Source of the DNA: Corallochytrium limacisporum | Lineage: Eukaryota > Opisthokonta | DNA length: 64,000 nucleotides | Reading direction: 5' to 3' | Assembly: GCA_002811645.1 (NCBI GenBank) | Contig: PDIP01000012.1 | Coordinates: forward strand, 116,452-180,451 | Shown here: positions 52,707-63,740 of the stretch, piece after piece | Numbering within the stretch: position 1 is the stretch's first letter | How the letters are laid out: each line of letters starts with the position of its first letter | Notes under the pieces: generated by a model | Told to the model about the DNA's origin: nothing | The model's database searches: none | The model's input: the letters and a program-made list of their open reading frames with translations, nothing else | Position numbers and translations under genes: made by a program

Positions 52707-52847
52707 AACGTTCTGGATCACGCTCTTGGTCCCATTGTTCGGGAGATGCATTATATCCAATCATCCAAATGGTCAGCATAGCTAACTTTCGGTGATAGCT
52801 AGTAGCATGAGTCGGACGAAATACATGATGCACCGCGGGCTGGGACT

Positions 52848-55001
52848 ATGAATGCATTGTTCGGCTCCTCTGCTGGCCAGAGTAGCAATCGGCGGTTTCC
52901 GGTCGAAGACCACGAAATTGACTTCTTTATAAAGAAATGTCTGATCCAAAGGATTATCCAAAATGACATTCATTCACTTACTTTTGAGACGGACTCTGGG
53001 AAGACCTTCGAGGTCTACAATGAAACCTTGGATGCAATTTTGAGTCTTGACATCTGGGATAGGTCGCCACATTTTAGAGCTAATACCAGGGAGTTTCTTA
53101 CAGCAGTTCCAGACATTCTTCAGTCAACAGAGGAAGAAAAGAATCGCAAGCGACTGCTGAAGCGAGGCTGCAATTTCATTGTAGGATTTATGAATATGGT
53201 GATCATCTCGCAGCGGGAGCTCAACTACATTCATGACCACAGCGACAAAATTGAAGCAGGACACGACATGCGGGAGACTCCGAGAACGAAGAAAGATAGA
53301 GCACATGCTTCCATGCAGGACTGGGATGCAGATGCTGAGCGCTTGCGTCTCAAATTCTTGGAGTCTTGGAAGCGATTGATTTATTCAGGACTTGATCGAG
53401 ACTCGGACCATATTGCCCAACTATTGGACTACATGAGTGCAGCACATGATGTGCAAGAACTTGACGGACATCTTGGTCTCTGCCTTCATCACATCGCCAA
53501 TGATTTGGCGATCAGTTTTGAAAGTCTGAACAATCCCGCAGAGCTTGCCAAATTGAAGCGCTCGTACAATGCTATTCCGTGGACTGCTTTTAACACGCTC
53601 CTCAAACTGACGGGAACAACGTTGATCCGGGCAGCTATTGATTTTGTTCTAAATCGGGAATGGCAAGGCAAGTCTGTGTTCCGGATATTAGTGGAGAATA
53701 TCATGGACTACAATGATACACTACAGGAAGCAAACTATGTGGGCACATTGATCCCTCCCATTTGCAAACAGAAGGCTGACCAGCTGGTCCTTTTAAAGAG
53801 CCCGTTTGATCCTACAAAGTTCAACAATCGAGAGAACCTTGAAGCTATCATGATTTCTGACGTGGTTGAGCCTGCGGTACCAGCGGAGATATTTGACGGT
53901 TTGTCCGAAGAAGTTTGTGGGAATACTTTTGCGTACCTGTGTATGCGATACGAGACAGAGGCCAAGGACAAGTTCATCACGAAACTGATCGACGATGAAA
54001 GGGTCAAGGCATGGGCCGCATCGGCCATCGAGTTATTCTCGAGTCTGTTCCGGGAAGTGATTAGCACCGGTGGCTTGAAAAAGCTGATCAAACATTTGCA
54101 GAAAGGACTCCAGGAACTTATTTCAACCTACGAGAAATCATCTGTAGACAAACCCGTTGCACCAGAAAAGAATCAGGCCATCGCTGCGAAGCTCGTAGAC
54201 ACCTTCTACTTGTTCTTTAGAAGATGCCTTATTCTGCAAAGTCCAGATTTTAACGACCTCGCAGCTGCCTGCCTGCAGGCATGGCAAGATCATACGATGG
54301 TTATGGACGTGGACAAAATTCTCTCGGGGATGAGCAGCAGCGAACGCAGGGCCTGTGCAGATGAAGCCTATAATTTGGCTGTATATTACAAGTTCAAAAC
54401 CGGCAGTCACGAAGCGCCCCCAGAACCAACCATTATCCTCCAACAGGAGGCGATTGCGCGCAAGTGGCTTTACGAAGAATATGGGCATCGGCGACTGGCA
54501 TCGAAGGGACACAATCTGGGAACTCGTAATTCTTTGACCCAATTGCCGTCTCTGCCTCCCAGCGAAGATGAATTGGTATATGTGACTCATGTGGAAGTGC
54601 AAAAATCCGACCCGGTCATTGACGATATGCTAGCCCGCTCCGGCTATGTGAGGTGTGGAGTGCCGCTGACGGGTTCCAAATTTCGTAAAGTCTTCGTGTG
54701 GATTCGTCGCTCCGCTCTCCAGCTGAACAAGAGTTCCTTTAACCGCATCGCTCCCATAACGGCCGTCGGCCTGTCGGCGACGAAACGAGCGAACAAACAG
54801 TACGAGACTCTGGGATGGCATCATGCAAAGTCTGCCACCAAGAGTACTGTATCGGTGTGGTACAGTAGAGATCCAACCCTCGGTGCTCCAATTGCAGACC
54901 TACAAGTCCAAGTGGGAGATGATACAGGACTCGAGCTTGATGGATATGTCCCATATCGTTTTGAAGGCTGCCGACCACTTTGGATCCTCCACAAGAAATA
55001 A
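52848..55001 (+). CDS. unassigned protein with C-terminal MABP-like beta-prism repeats
   Basis: A 717-residue cytosolic protein. Residues 1-560 are helical without a named catalytic motif. Blocks such as HEIDFFIKKCLIQRIIQNDIH and the FRILVENIMDYNDTLQ region vaguely recall fungal PX-associated (DUF3818-type) proteins, but I cannot confirm this. Residues ~580-717 look like a MABP/beta-prism domain: three repeats of the form xVTHVEV..GYVRCG..., ITAVGL..LGWHHA...VSVWYSRDP, and APIADLQVQV..GYVPYRFEG. MABP domains occur in membrane-associated proteins such as MVB12 and bind acidic membranes, so a membrane-trafficking or lipid-binding role is inferred. Start is the first ATG after upstream stop codons. 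The gene is convergent with the coiled-coil gene, 38 bp between stops. Confidence 0.75.
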   Translation: MNALFGSSAGQSSNRRFPVEDHEIDFFIKKCLIQRIIQNDIHSLTFETDSGKTFEVYNETLDAILSLDIWDRSPHFRANTREFLTAVPDILQSTEEEKNRKRLLKRGCNFIVGFMNMVIISQRELNYIHDHSDKIEAGHDMRETPRTKKDRAHASMQDWDADAERLRLKFLESWKRLIYSGLDRDSDHIAQLLDYMSAAHDVQELDGHLGLCLHHIANDLAISFESLNNPAELAKLKRSYNAIPWTAFNTLLKLTGTTLIRAAIDFVLNREWQGKSVFRILVENIMDYNDTLQEANYVGTLIPPICKQKADQLVLLKSPFDPTKFNNRENLEAIMISDVVEPAVPAEIFDGLSEEVCGNTFAYLCMRYETEAKDKFITKLIDDERVKAWAASAIELFSSLFREVISTGGLKKLIKHLQKGLQELISTYEKSSVDKPVAPEKNQAIAAKLVDTFYLFFRRCLILQSPDFNDLAAACLQAWQDHTMVMDVDKILSGMSSSERRACADEAYNLAVYYKFKTGSHEAPPEPTIILQQEAIARKWLYEEYGHRRLASKGHNLGTRNSLTQLPSLPPSEDELVYVTHVEVQKSDPVIDDMLARSGYVRCGVPLTGSKFRKVFVWIRRSALQLNKSSFNRIAPITAVGLSATKRANKQYETLGWHHAKSATKSTVSVWYSRDPTLGAPIADLQVQVGDDTGLELDGYVPYRFEGCRPLWILHKK

Positions 55002-55039
55002 ATTCAAATAGATACAACTAAGTTCAAGTGTACATTGCT

Positions 55040-55789
55040 TTACAAGTTTTCTTTACATTCTTGTGTGTCCGCCACAGCCATGAAGAAGTCATCCAGCTTA
55101 TGCATGACCTTTCCGCGCTTGTCTAAAGCATCCGCCAAGCGTCCGATTGCGTTCGCATGTTCCTCAATGAGAATAGATGTTTCCATCGGTTTTGATCCGA
55201 CTGCCTTCGCAGACTCCGACACACTTCCAGTCACTCTGCTTGCTTTCATGGCGTCAAGGATAGTCTTGCTCTGAATCTTTTCTTTCCTATCGCTCACTAC
55301 AGCCGTTGTACGCATAAGTTTATGCCGTTTCAGGTCCATCTCCGCCCAAGTTTTGACGTCCTCCCTGTTGGCGATCACTGCTTGCCTTTTCTTTTCCTTT
55401 AATAGCTCCAGTGCAGTCTTCAAGGCATTGATTTCAGCCGTGAGGTTCATGATCCGTATGCCATCGTCGTGTAATGATGCTTCTAAAGAAGACACTGTTT
55501 CTGAATCCTTGGAGGAACCAGAGAAGCGAAGGGGGTAACGACTCCCCTGCTGTAGGTCGTAGAGTCTTTCTTTCAGTGCCCGGAAGTCCCCTTGTATCCC
55601 ATCATTCTTCGCACTTTTCCTAGGAAGCCTGAGCACTGCCTCATTGAAAGCATTCTCGACAATTCTTTGCCATTTAGTGTGTGCAGGCAGGTCTGAAGCC
55701 CGGTAGCGCCAGCGGTTCCGATCCTCTTTCGGGGTCGCAGGCCACCGGGCCGCCAGCGCCTCCAGCCTTTGTCTTGACTTGCTACCCAT
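55040..55789 (-). CDS. unassigned coiled-coil protein
   Basis: A 249-residue product that I do not recognise. It has a basic N-terminus (MGSKSRQRLEALAARW), a Trp/Arg-rich stretch, then a predicted coiled coil from about residue 100 to 165 (SLEASLHDDGIRIMNLTAEI onward) and a further helical C-terminus with the segment EEHANAIGRLADALDKRGK. It lacks membrane helices and signal peptide. The size and layout would suit a small cytoskeletal, kinetochore or adaptor subunit, but nothing identifies one. Its start codon is 510 bp from RFC2 on the divergent side, across a strongly structured region. Confidence 0.65.
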   Translation of the reverse strand: MGSKSRQRLEALAARWPATPKEDRNRWRYRASDLPAHTKWQRIVENAFNEAVLRLPRKSAKNDGIQGDFRALKERLYDLQQGSRYPLRFSGSSKDSETVSSLEASLHDDGIRIMNLTAEINALKTALELLKEKKRQAVIANREDVKTWAEMDLKRHKLMRTTAVVSDRKEKIQSKTILDAMKASRVTGSVSESAKAVGSKPMETSILIEEHANAIGRLADALDKRGKVMHKLDDFFMAVADTQECKENL

Positions 55790-55825
55790 AGGGCTAGCAC
55801 TTACATGTCTACATCATATCTGTGC

Positions 55826-56119
55826 ATATCGGGTTCGAATGTGCCAGGTGATCCGCTCAGAAGGATCCGATATCTCAGATAGCTGGCACGTTGCGGCTCA
55901 CCCGATATACCCTGGTCCGGTATCCCTCGGGACCTGGCCAAGGAGATCACTCTCACCCAACCCCCTCCCTGGAAGGGGGGGGGAGTGGGTTATGGTCGAA
56001 AAGCCGTTTCTCCATTCAGTGCAAGTTTTCGCGCCAACTCCGTTGCTTCGCTCAGTGCTCAGGAGAAGCCAGGCAGGAGGATGAGACGAGAAGGAAAAAC
56101 GCTTCGGGCTTTCGCCCGA
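55826..56119. other. series of nested and successive inverted repeats (possible structured RNA)
   Basis: Outer arms ATATCGGGT (55826-55834) and ACCCGATAT (55900-55908) enclose inner arms GTGCCAG (55841-55847) and CTGGCAC (55883-55889); inside are GATCC/GGATC and TATC/GATA hairpins. Directly after come CCTGGTCC (55911-55918) with GGACCTGG (55930-55937, one T-T mismatch), AACCCCCTCCC (55959-55969) with GGGAGTGGGTT (55981-55991, one mismatch), and TCGGGC-TTTC-GCCCGA (56104-56119). It could be a noncoding RNA, a structured 5' leader, or a MITE-like element with 9-bp terminal repeats. It matches none of tRNA, U1-U6, SRP or RNase P motifs I know. Confidence 0.5.
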
Positions 56120-56299
56120 GATAAGGGGATTTGAGGTCGTAATTGTGAAAATATCTGACGACTTTATTGTGCCCGAGAATGGTACTAAGAACCTATGTAT
56201 CACATCGGATTACTTCGACGGAGATTGGTTTGACAAGGAAAAGTGTAGTAATAGACATTTGCTTCCGTCGTCTCAGTCCCGACAGTTCTTCTATCAACC

Positions 56300-57307
56300 A
56301 TGCCGGGTGCAAGTACGGACATGCAGGTGGACTCCAACAAGGACCAGTCCATCCCGTGGATTGAAAAGTATCGTCCTGTTACATTGGACGACGTTGTGGG
56401 CAATGAGGATACTGTCGCGCGACTGAAAGTGATCTCCAAAGCTGGAAATATGCCTAACATCATCATTTCGGGTCCTCCTGGATCTGGAAAGACTACGAGT
56501 ATTGCATGCCTCACACGGGAACTTCTAGGTCCTGCATACGCCAACGCTGTATTGGAAATGAATGCTTCTGATGACCGTGGAATTGAAGTTGTTCGTAACA
56601 AAATTAAGATGTTTGCACAGAGGAAGGTAACACTGCCTCCGGGACGCCACAAAGTTGTGATTCTAGATGAGGCCGACAGCATGACCGAAGGTGCACAGCA
56701 GGCCCTTCGCAGGACCATGGAGATTTACAGCTCAACGACACGGTTTGCATTGGCCTGCAACCAGAGTGAAAAGATCATTGAAGCCATTCAGAGTCGTTGT
56801 GCCATTCTCAGATACAGCCGCCTTTCAGATAGCCAGCTCTTGGAACGGATCGAGAAGATTGCGCAAATGGAAAATGTGAGCACAACAAAGGATGGACTCG
56901 AAGCACTCCTCTTCACTGCCTCCGGGGACATGCGTCAGGCAATTAACAATTTGCAGTCCACATTCTCTGGTTTTGGCCATGTCAATGCTGAGAATGTTTA
57001 CAAAGTGTGCGACCAACCGCACCCACAGATTGTAAAGCAAATGATTGCATCTTGCGTTCAGGGTGACATCAACGGCGCCACAGACAGCTTATTCCAGTTG
57101 TGGACCGCTGGATACGCCGCAGTCGATATCATCACTACTGTATTCCGCGTCGCAAAGTTCTATGATATGAACGAACATATGAAGCTAGAGATGATCAAGG
57201 AGATCGGACAAACACATATGCGCGTTCTGGAAGGTGTTGACACTTCCCTGCAGCTGTCAGGATTGTGTGCCCGCCTTTGCCGAGTAGGCGCTGAAGGAAC
57301 GAAGTAA
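56300..57307 (+). CDS. RFC2: replication factor C small subunit, RFC2 (yeast Rfc4)
   Basis: A 335-residue AAA+ clamp-loader subunit. It opens with [20 protein letters not shown], then Walker [10 protein letters not shown] (58-66), Walker B ILDEAD (ending 126) and the arginine-finger SRC motif (166-168). [20 protein letters not shown] and [20 protein letters not shown] match the RFC2 (human p40) branch; RFC5-type differs there. C-terminal residues ~230-330 form the helical collar. With the other RFC subunits it uses ATP to open PCNA and load it at primer ends during replication and repair; it also serves in checkpoint clamp loaders. Start is the ATG just before the first conserved block. It is convergent with PITP, 203 bp apart. 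Confidence 0.95.
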   Translation: MPGASTDMQVDSNKDQSIPWIEKYRPVTLDDVVGNEDTVARLKVISKAGNMPNIIISGPPGSGKTTSIACLTRELLGPAYANAVLEMNASDDRGIEVVRNKIKMFAQRKVTLPPGRHKVVILDEADSMTEGAQQALRRTMEIYSSTTRFALACNQSEKIIEAIQSRCAILRYSRLSDSQLLERIEKIAQMENVSTTKDGLEALLFTASGDMRQAINNLQSTFSGFGHVNAENVYKVCDQPHPQIVKQMIASCVQGDINGATDSLFQLWTAGYAAVDIITTVFRVAKFYDMNEHMKLEMIKEIGQTHMRVLEGVDTSLQLSGLCARLCRVGAEGTK

Positions 57308-57510
57308 ACACGCAAACTGTAACCATAAAACGCGAAATAGAGACACGCTTACGATCATAATCTCACAGTGTGGTGATGGATCCCGTGTCACTTGTATATC
57401 TTCCCTAAACGTTGAAAGAAAGAAAGTTATCACTTTGCCTACCGTATTATAGTTTGAGTTTTGTTTGCAATGGATGTTTAGAAATGTTTTGATGCATGCA
57501 TGGGAGCTAA

Positions 57511-58317
57511 TTACTCTTCCTCGGCGAGGGTTCCACGGATGGGTCCCTTATTGCGGGCTTCCTCCAGTTCCTTGGCCACCTTGTCTTCGTGCTCGCGAAG
57601 CTGCTCCATGGTCCATCCGAAGTATCCGTCAAGGAATCCCACAACCTGACGATGAAACTTCAGTAGAAGACGTGCCTGTGTTGAGTGAATGAACTGCTCC
57701 ACACGGGTCTGCAAACCCCACCACTTAAACTTTACACTAATCTTCTTGTATGCAACCATGCTGGGCTCGCATTTCTTGTCCCAATCTTTTTCAGTCCACG
57801 GTCCACGTTCAGCGCGCTCGCTGCCGTGCAGCTTGGGGTCGAACTTTTCATCGTAGTCATTCTTAGGAAGCGTTCCGTTGACAATGTCTACGATGGGCTT
57901 CTCCATCTTCTCGTACTCCGGCTCGGGCACATCGTGCGGGTTCTTGTGGTCGCCTACACGGCCCTCTTTGTGCCAGGTCTCGACGATGATGTGCATATTG
58001 TCCTTCATGTAGTCGTTGGTGAGAACCGTGCGGCAGTAGGGGTAGGCGTTCCATGCCTCCTCACGCAGCTTTAGGGAGCCCTTTGGTGCAACCATTTTGA
58101 TCCATCCAGGAACCTTGGTCTCCAGATGGTAGGTCTTGTAGGTGTACTGGCCCTTTCCATACTCTTCATTCTCAAAGGGTTCATTCTTGGTGACCTCAAC
58201 ACCATCACCGCCACCAGTCTCTTGCTTGCTCATTTCAGCCACAGCGTACAGCTGACCGATCTGGTACTCCTCGACAGAGAGAGGCAAAGGGATCGTATAT
58301 TCCTTCGTAATAGTCAT
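57511..58317 (-). CDS. PITPN: phosphatidylinositol transfer protein (PITP alpha/beta class)
   Basis: A 268-residue single-domain lipid carrier. MTITKEYTIPLPLSVEEYQIGQLY is the START-like class I PITP opening. Other family blocks are QYTYKTYHLETKVPGWIKMVAP, EAWNAYPYCRTVLTNDYM, IVDIVNGTL with KNDYDEKFDPKL, GPWTEKDW and the C-terminal HRQVVGFLDGYFGWTMEQLRE lid helix. Class I PITPs swap phosphatidylinositol and phosphatidylcholine between membranes and feed phosphoinositide synthesis, which supplies substrate for the voltage-sensor phosphatase. Length is as in animal PITPs (270-271). The start used is the ATG at 58315-58317; upstream codons in frame are not family-like. The C-terminus (GTLAEEE) is short and acidic. 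It is convergent with RFC2. Confidence 0.95.
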   Translation of the reverse strand: MTITKEYTIPLPLSVEEYQIGQLYAVAEMSKQETGGGDGVEVTKNEPFENEEYGKGQYTYKTYHLETKVPGWIKMVAPKGSLKLREEAWNAYPYCRTVLTNDYMKDNMHIIVETWHKEGRVGDHKNPHDVPEPEYEKMEKPIVDIVNGTLPKNDYDEKFDPKLHGSERAERGPWTEKDWDKKCEPSMVAYKKISVKFKWWGLQTRVEQFIHSTQARLLLKFHRQVVGFLDGYFGWTMEQLREHEDKVAKELEEARNKGPIRGTLAEEE

Positions 58318-59629
58318 GTTTATAAATGTTTCCGATGTGCGCTCTAGGTTGCCATGCACAGAAAATATCGACGTGATCTAAGTCACAGGCCATGACCATA
58401 CCAAATACCAGCCTCATGCTCCTCCGAAAACAAACAACTCCTGTTTTCCGGCAGAGCCCACGGGCCATTAAAGCCAATCCATTTCCTCCCGAACTCCGAG
58501 CTTCCAACCCACCTCCCCATTTTTTTCCTTCCTGTAACAAACCCCCCCCCCCCTCTTCTTCCCCAAGCGCAAAACACAGCGACTGTCCGTCCGGGCAGGC
58601 GTTCTCCAGGAAAAACCACGGGTTCAAGGGCTGGGTATTGGGGAGGGGGGGGGGTTACTAGAGGGGAGGAGGACGGCGGAAGAAGCACGGAGGGAAAATT
58701 TCGCCTACGGCCCCTGCCGCTCCAAAAAGAGCCCTGCGGCCAAAAAGGAAAATAAACGAAAAATAAAAAAGAAAAAAGAAAAAGAGACAAAAAGACCCGA
58801 CCGCTTCGGCGGGAAAGGCAAAACACTGCAGAGTTGATCGGAACACAAAAAGAAATGGCTTGCGACGGATTTCCAGCTTGCTTGCCCACATTCTTGGTAC
58901 CTTCAAGGCGTGTCCATATGTGACCATTTACCATCCCAACACACCAACTGCTACCACACGCCATCTAGGGTTAAGATGCCTTAACATGGTCTTCTCCTGT
59001 TGTGTGCCCAGGAGGACACGAAGTATGCCGCAGCCCAGTGGAGAATAGACAACAAAACCGAAATAATGTCCCCATCATCATACCCTACTCTTCGTGCTCC
59101 CAACCACGTCGATTATCCTTTTGACCACTGGGAAAATGACCACGACGCTCTGACATCCACTGACGCGATAACACTTGTACTCTGCGTGAACCATGTCTTG
59201 GTGACGATGGGAAATATTGCTGGTGAGGCGTAGAATACCAAGGGACCGCAAAAGCTTCCGCCGTTGATATGCGATGCCTCTCTCTGTTCCTTCTTTGGTT
59301 TCTTCTGATACCCCATGTCAGGACAGACTGGTGCGTGAACTATTCCGCGACAAAGTTTCGCCTTCAGCCTCCCAAGTTGATAGCCTTTTGCTTGTGGTGT
59401 TATTGCCTAGAGGCCAAAACACTGGGAGCCAGTGGCTCCCGTTGTAGTTAGAGCGCCGCCGTACGCAAGAGATCAAAACTCGCTTCAACCAATGAGCACG
59501 CTACGATGGATGCATGCTCACACCCCATCCCCGGATCCTTTTTTTTTTTTCTTCCATTTTTTCCCCCCTTTTTTTTTCCTTTTCTGCTGTGTGTTCGGAT
59601 TCGCGTCCTCCGCGCAACAAAATCGCCGA

Positions 59630-59689
59630 GGGGGGGGGGGGGGGTTTTTTCCAGCTCCTCCCGGTGCCCCCCCCCCCCCCCCCCCCCCC
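59630..59689. repeat. G15 and C23 homopolymers facing each other
   Basis: A run of 15 G (59630-59644) is separated by 22 bases from a run of 23 C (59667-59689), so the two could pair into a G:C-only stem. A T12 run lies ~80 bases upstream. Run lengths are unreliable in most assemblies. Confidence 0.8.
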
Positions 59690-62600
59690 GTCCCCTCTCT
59701 CCCCTTTCTTCTTTTCCCTGTTCGCCATTGCTCTCCTGCAAAAAGGGGAGGGGCGCGGGCCGTCTTCTTTCTTCTTCCACCCCTTCTTGTTCGTGGGGGC
59801 AATGTTGTGCCCATTCCACACCCACAGAGCGCGTCCGAACGTCCTTAATTCCCGGGTGGTCTGGGACAGGCGCAAATATCAGTAGGGTAACAGTCTACTT
59901 TGGCCACGAGTTTTGAAATTACTGTGTAGCGCAGAGCTCAGTCGGTTTCTTCCGCCACGCACATTGTTCCGCGTTGCCTGTTTAGTCGTTGGGCCATAGA
60001 CTCGGGGGTCACAAACAACACACTGTTAGGCATGGTGATGTATGTGAACTGCAAGGCAACGAATGACGAATCCTCGTTGGGATGATGAAGGCAACTCCCA
60101 CACATATTTTCAGAAGGTAAACGGAACGGGAGGGAAACCAGCTACTGTTAAATTCCTACGCAACTGTAAGGGAATTTTGGTGCGTGCAAGCTTTTAATGA
60201 CTGCGTGTGTTTGCGTAACTGAAGAGCCTGTGGGAGGTATGTCTGTGTGGAAGAAGATCTCACAGCTCCTGCTTAACGCACACAAAGAACCCCCCCCTCC
60301 GGGCTGTTCTCTGCTTTGTTCTGCTGGCTCCAGGCTTTGGTAGAAAGCACATCGAATCTGTGAAAAGTACATTGATCGCGAACTACAGGGAGCAGGCGCG
60401 CAAACCCGCCTACTACTACGTCCACGATCGCCCTGAACCCCTCGTGCTCTGCAGTGTGCTCACGATTATGTACTTGGACCTATTCCATTAAATTTGGGAT
60501 GTAGATCCTCAATCCACTATTCAAGTCGAAGGTTTTGACTATTTGAAGAGAATATGCATGATCCACAATAATTTCAAGCGATGCGCACACATTCACTTCT
60601 CCGTGACCTATGTATAGGTTCTCAGCAGTGTAAGACTAGAGACGAGAATACAGGAGGAAAACAAAGTACAGAGGGACAATTATAGCATTCCTCTGGGATG
60701 CTAACAATCAGCTATCTACGACAATTGTGCGTATGTTACGTAGTTTTTTGTCATTAGACTCCAGAATACTGAAAGGTCAGAGTTTGAATAGAAAAGAGGG
60801 ATATAGTGGTGCATGTCCGTTTGCGTGGGTGAATAGAAACTGTACTGACTCTATCATCTTGCTGTTCACGCGGTGTGCAAAAGTGTTGATAGAATCAGTG
60901 GCTGGCAAACATAACATTCCTCCGCGTGCCCGTAGATTCATCTTTGTAATTCATCCGAGGTCGAAGAATAGTCTTAACGGACGGCCCCTCCATCAAGAAA
61001 GCCAGTCTTGACTTTGGCGCTATCTCTCGTGCCTTGTTTCAAAGTTGAACCATTCTTATGGTCCAAACAATCACCCTACAGATGACATGAAGACCGTGTA
61101 CTACTGTGCATAGGGTCATATTCACATCATCGCCCCATCATAGCACTGTAATCTGCCGAGACGAGTTATTGCTTCAAGAGCTCCGACCTTTGAGCTCTCT
61201 CCAAACCATCTCAAGTTGTACCTCAGATATATCCCGAACCGTAGTTGGCAAGGGGCGTGAATCTATGGAGCTGTTCCACAATACATTTGTCCCCCAGCAA
61301 ATTCATTTTCATTTGCGAAATTAGGATGAAGGTTTTGTTGGGACATTATTCTCCAGCTTAAATGGTGCTAAACTAACCGTAAAGGCAAAGACGGTGGTGT
61401 ATAAATGATGGAGGATGCGTCGTTGGTGGCAGCCACTCGGCAATACAACCTACCTAACCAGAGCACCTCCGAACCAAATGGGAATACTGAGCTGTTGCAC
61501 ACTGGGATTTGTATAGCAACTGCAGATTTACATTTTGACATGCTTTGACAGCAGGCAGATTCATTCTGCAAGCGCGTCGAAGTGCTTCTCTCGTTCTCCA
61601 ATGAACATGTAGACATCTTCCTTTTCGACGTCCCTGATCCTCATCATCATCATCCAATACATAACACCTGACCACAAGAGTTCGACATGCAAAATATCAT
61701 TTGACGTCCGTGAGCCTGGTAGGGACTTATAATAAGCATGTTTATATAGTGCCGGTTTGACCGCATTGGAAGTCTGTTGCGGAAGCATCAGCAGTCCGAA
61801 ACTGCTTCAGAAATGGAGAAATATCACCTATTCAAGGAGGCACTTGCAACGGATAAGGATCGATGGGAACAATAATAGCCGGATGGTGCCAGCCAAGTAG
61901 TACTTCGGAACAACTACGGAAATTCCCATGGTTTTGCCCACTACGTGAACAGTCACTGTGTGTCCTTTGGCTTCCGGCTCCTTTCATCGGAACAGAGGAC
62001 GGTCAGACAGAGTGCGGTGGGGATATATGAAACTCGAAGGCCATCTCACTGTGTAAGACTCAAAGTCGAGAGAAAGAGTGCCGACGAACACCCAAGAGGC
62101 TCATGCAGTAGATCGACCGACCATAGAACCAGTCACCAGAAAAGGCATGACTACCAGACTTCATGGACTCTGCATATAGAGCGTCATCAGAACAAGAAAC
62201 CCACCTGATTCATGCGACAACAGTATATTCATTGCTCGTACAGTACACATGGGACGTCGACCAGAAGCTAATGGACATCTAACCCTGTGAACACTATAGA
62301 CATTGTAATGGAGTCAGCCTTCATCATGCACAGGTATGAAAAACAAACGGAGATTGTTGTATACAATCTCTTTCTTTTGGAAAAAGAGTCATCTTCTTGA
62401 TGTGCGGGACTTTCTTAGGAAGACCATATCCAGTAAGGTATCTGCATGGCGCGGCATGCTCAAGTCTCTTCCACGGCTGGAGGCTGAAAGTACCCGTCGT
62501 CATCATCAACTTCACGAGCTTCAAGCAGGTGGGTACTAGACCGCCACAACAAACATTCAAGGCATGCCCAAGGATGCACTGGTCTCGCAAAAGTCATACG

Positions 62601-63700
62601 GCAGAGCCAATGCGATGGAATCGAGAATTTAGGTCGAGGATGTCTCAAAGTCGACGGGGACTTCGTGCCTTTGCACTAAGTCCGGGGTATGGCCTTCATT
62701 TCAATTGTCCCGCGTTCGGAGGCGTCTGTTTCAGTTCCTCACCGATGCCAAGTTCGAAACCTTCACCGCGAAGGTTGTTGGGGTTGCGGTGAGTCAGTAT
62801 GGACCTTTGGAAAACGGAGAGGAATGATAGCGAAGGGATTAGGTAATTCGACCATTTCAAATGATGACTGCTACTTCATCACCAAGTAGGGGAGCACCAA
62901 GAATAGAATCCCAAAACGTCCAAACACGAACTAGACGAAGGGGTTATCAAAGTCCAAGGTCTCTGACCTCCCGCTTTTCTGGTCCTCCACTCACACAGGA
63001 GTTCCTCCTTCGCTCAAGGTTGGGAAGGACGCTGTTGCTTGGTTCTACTTGCTTCACTGCATGCGGAGGGCGCGCTACCTGATGAGAAAACGCAGGGCGG
63101 CAATATCATAGGTTGATCATCCGTCAGCATCTTCTCACCCATCGAACTTGAAACAGCAAGACACGCAATGGCATCGTGACCTGGTTCTCAAATATTGGTG
63201 TTGACTAATCGTTCTGCGTGCGTGTGTCTCCCTTTGGCTGGGTGATCCCCAGAACATCGGAGCTGCCACTTAAAGATATGTGGGAGTAATGAAACCTGCA
63301 TGCATGGGTTTTGCTGCAGCAGTTCGAGCGAAAAAAAACCCTAGACGACTAGATCCAGGGCACGACGAAACTTGGGCGAACGTGGCGATAGTAAATTAAG
63401 AAGGAATTTTGGGATGGCCCCCTCTTTCTTGCGTGGATGGAAACGAGACGGAGAGATAATTTAGACAGTGAGCCAGAGGCGTGCAAGCCAAGACCATTGG
63501 CAACGTAAGACACTATTCACAGAGAAGGTGGTGTTTTTTTCTTCCATAAGAAATTGCCCGCAGTGTGTGAGGATCAGCCCATGGGTACACCTCCATATCA
63601 AGTGAAGGGGGAGGCGGAGACACTCTTCGCTCCCGCATGCGCGGCCCGCGGTGGTGGGCGAGAAGGTAAGGCAATGTGGAGAGTTTCTTTTTAGTTCCCG

Positions 63701-63740
63701 TTCGTGTGTAGAATGAAACCTTCGTGTGTAGAATGAAACC
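63701..63740. repeat. 20-bp perfect tandem duplication
   Basis: TTCGTGTGTAGAATGAAACC occurs twice in direct tandem (63701-63720, 63721-63740) in otherwise unique sequence. Confidence 0.95.

Larger units (their letters stand above)
51917..52847 (+). other. intergenic region with CAT microsatellite and tandem palindromes
   Basis: Holds the mitoferrin 3' UTR and the next gene's promoter. Two notable sites, the CAT-rich run and the paired CAGGTACCTG palindromes, are listed separately. No coding region is supported. Confidence 0.45.

Noticed and set aside
55831-55841. GGGTTCGAAT resembling a tRNA T-loop
   Set aside because: It is part of the nested inverted repeats; no cloverleaf with a 7-bp acceptor and anticodon arm fits the distance.
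59925-60000. tRNA A-box-like GAGCTCAGTCGG
   Set aside because: No B box, acceptor stem or cloverleaf can be formed around it.
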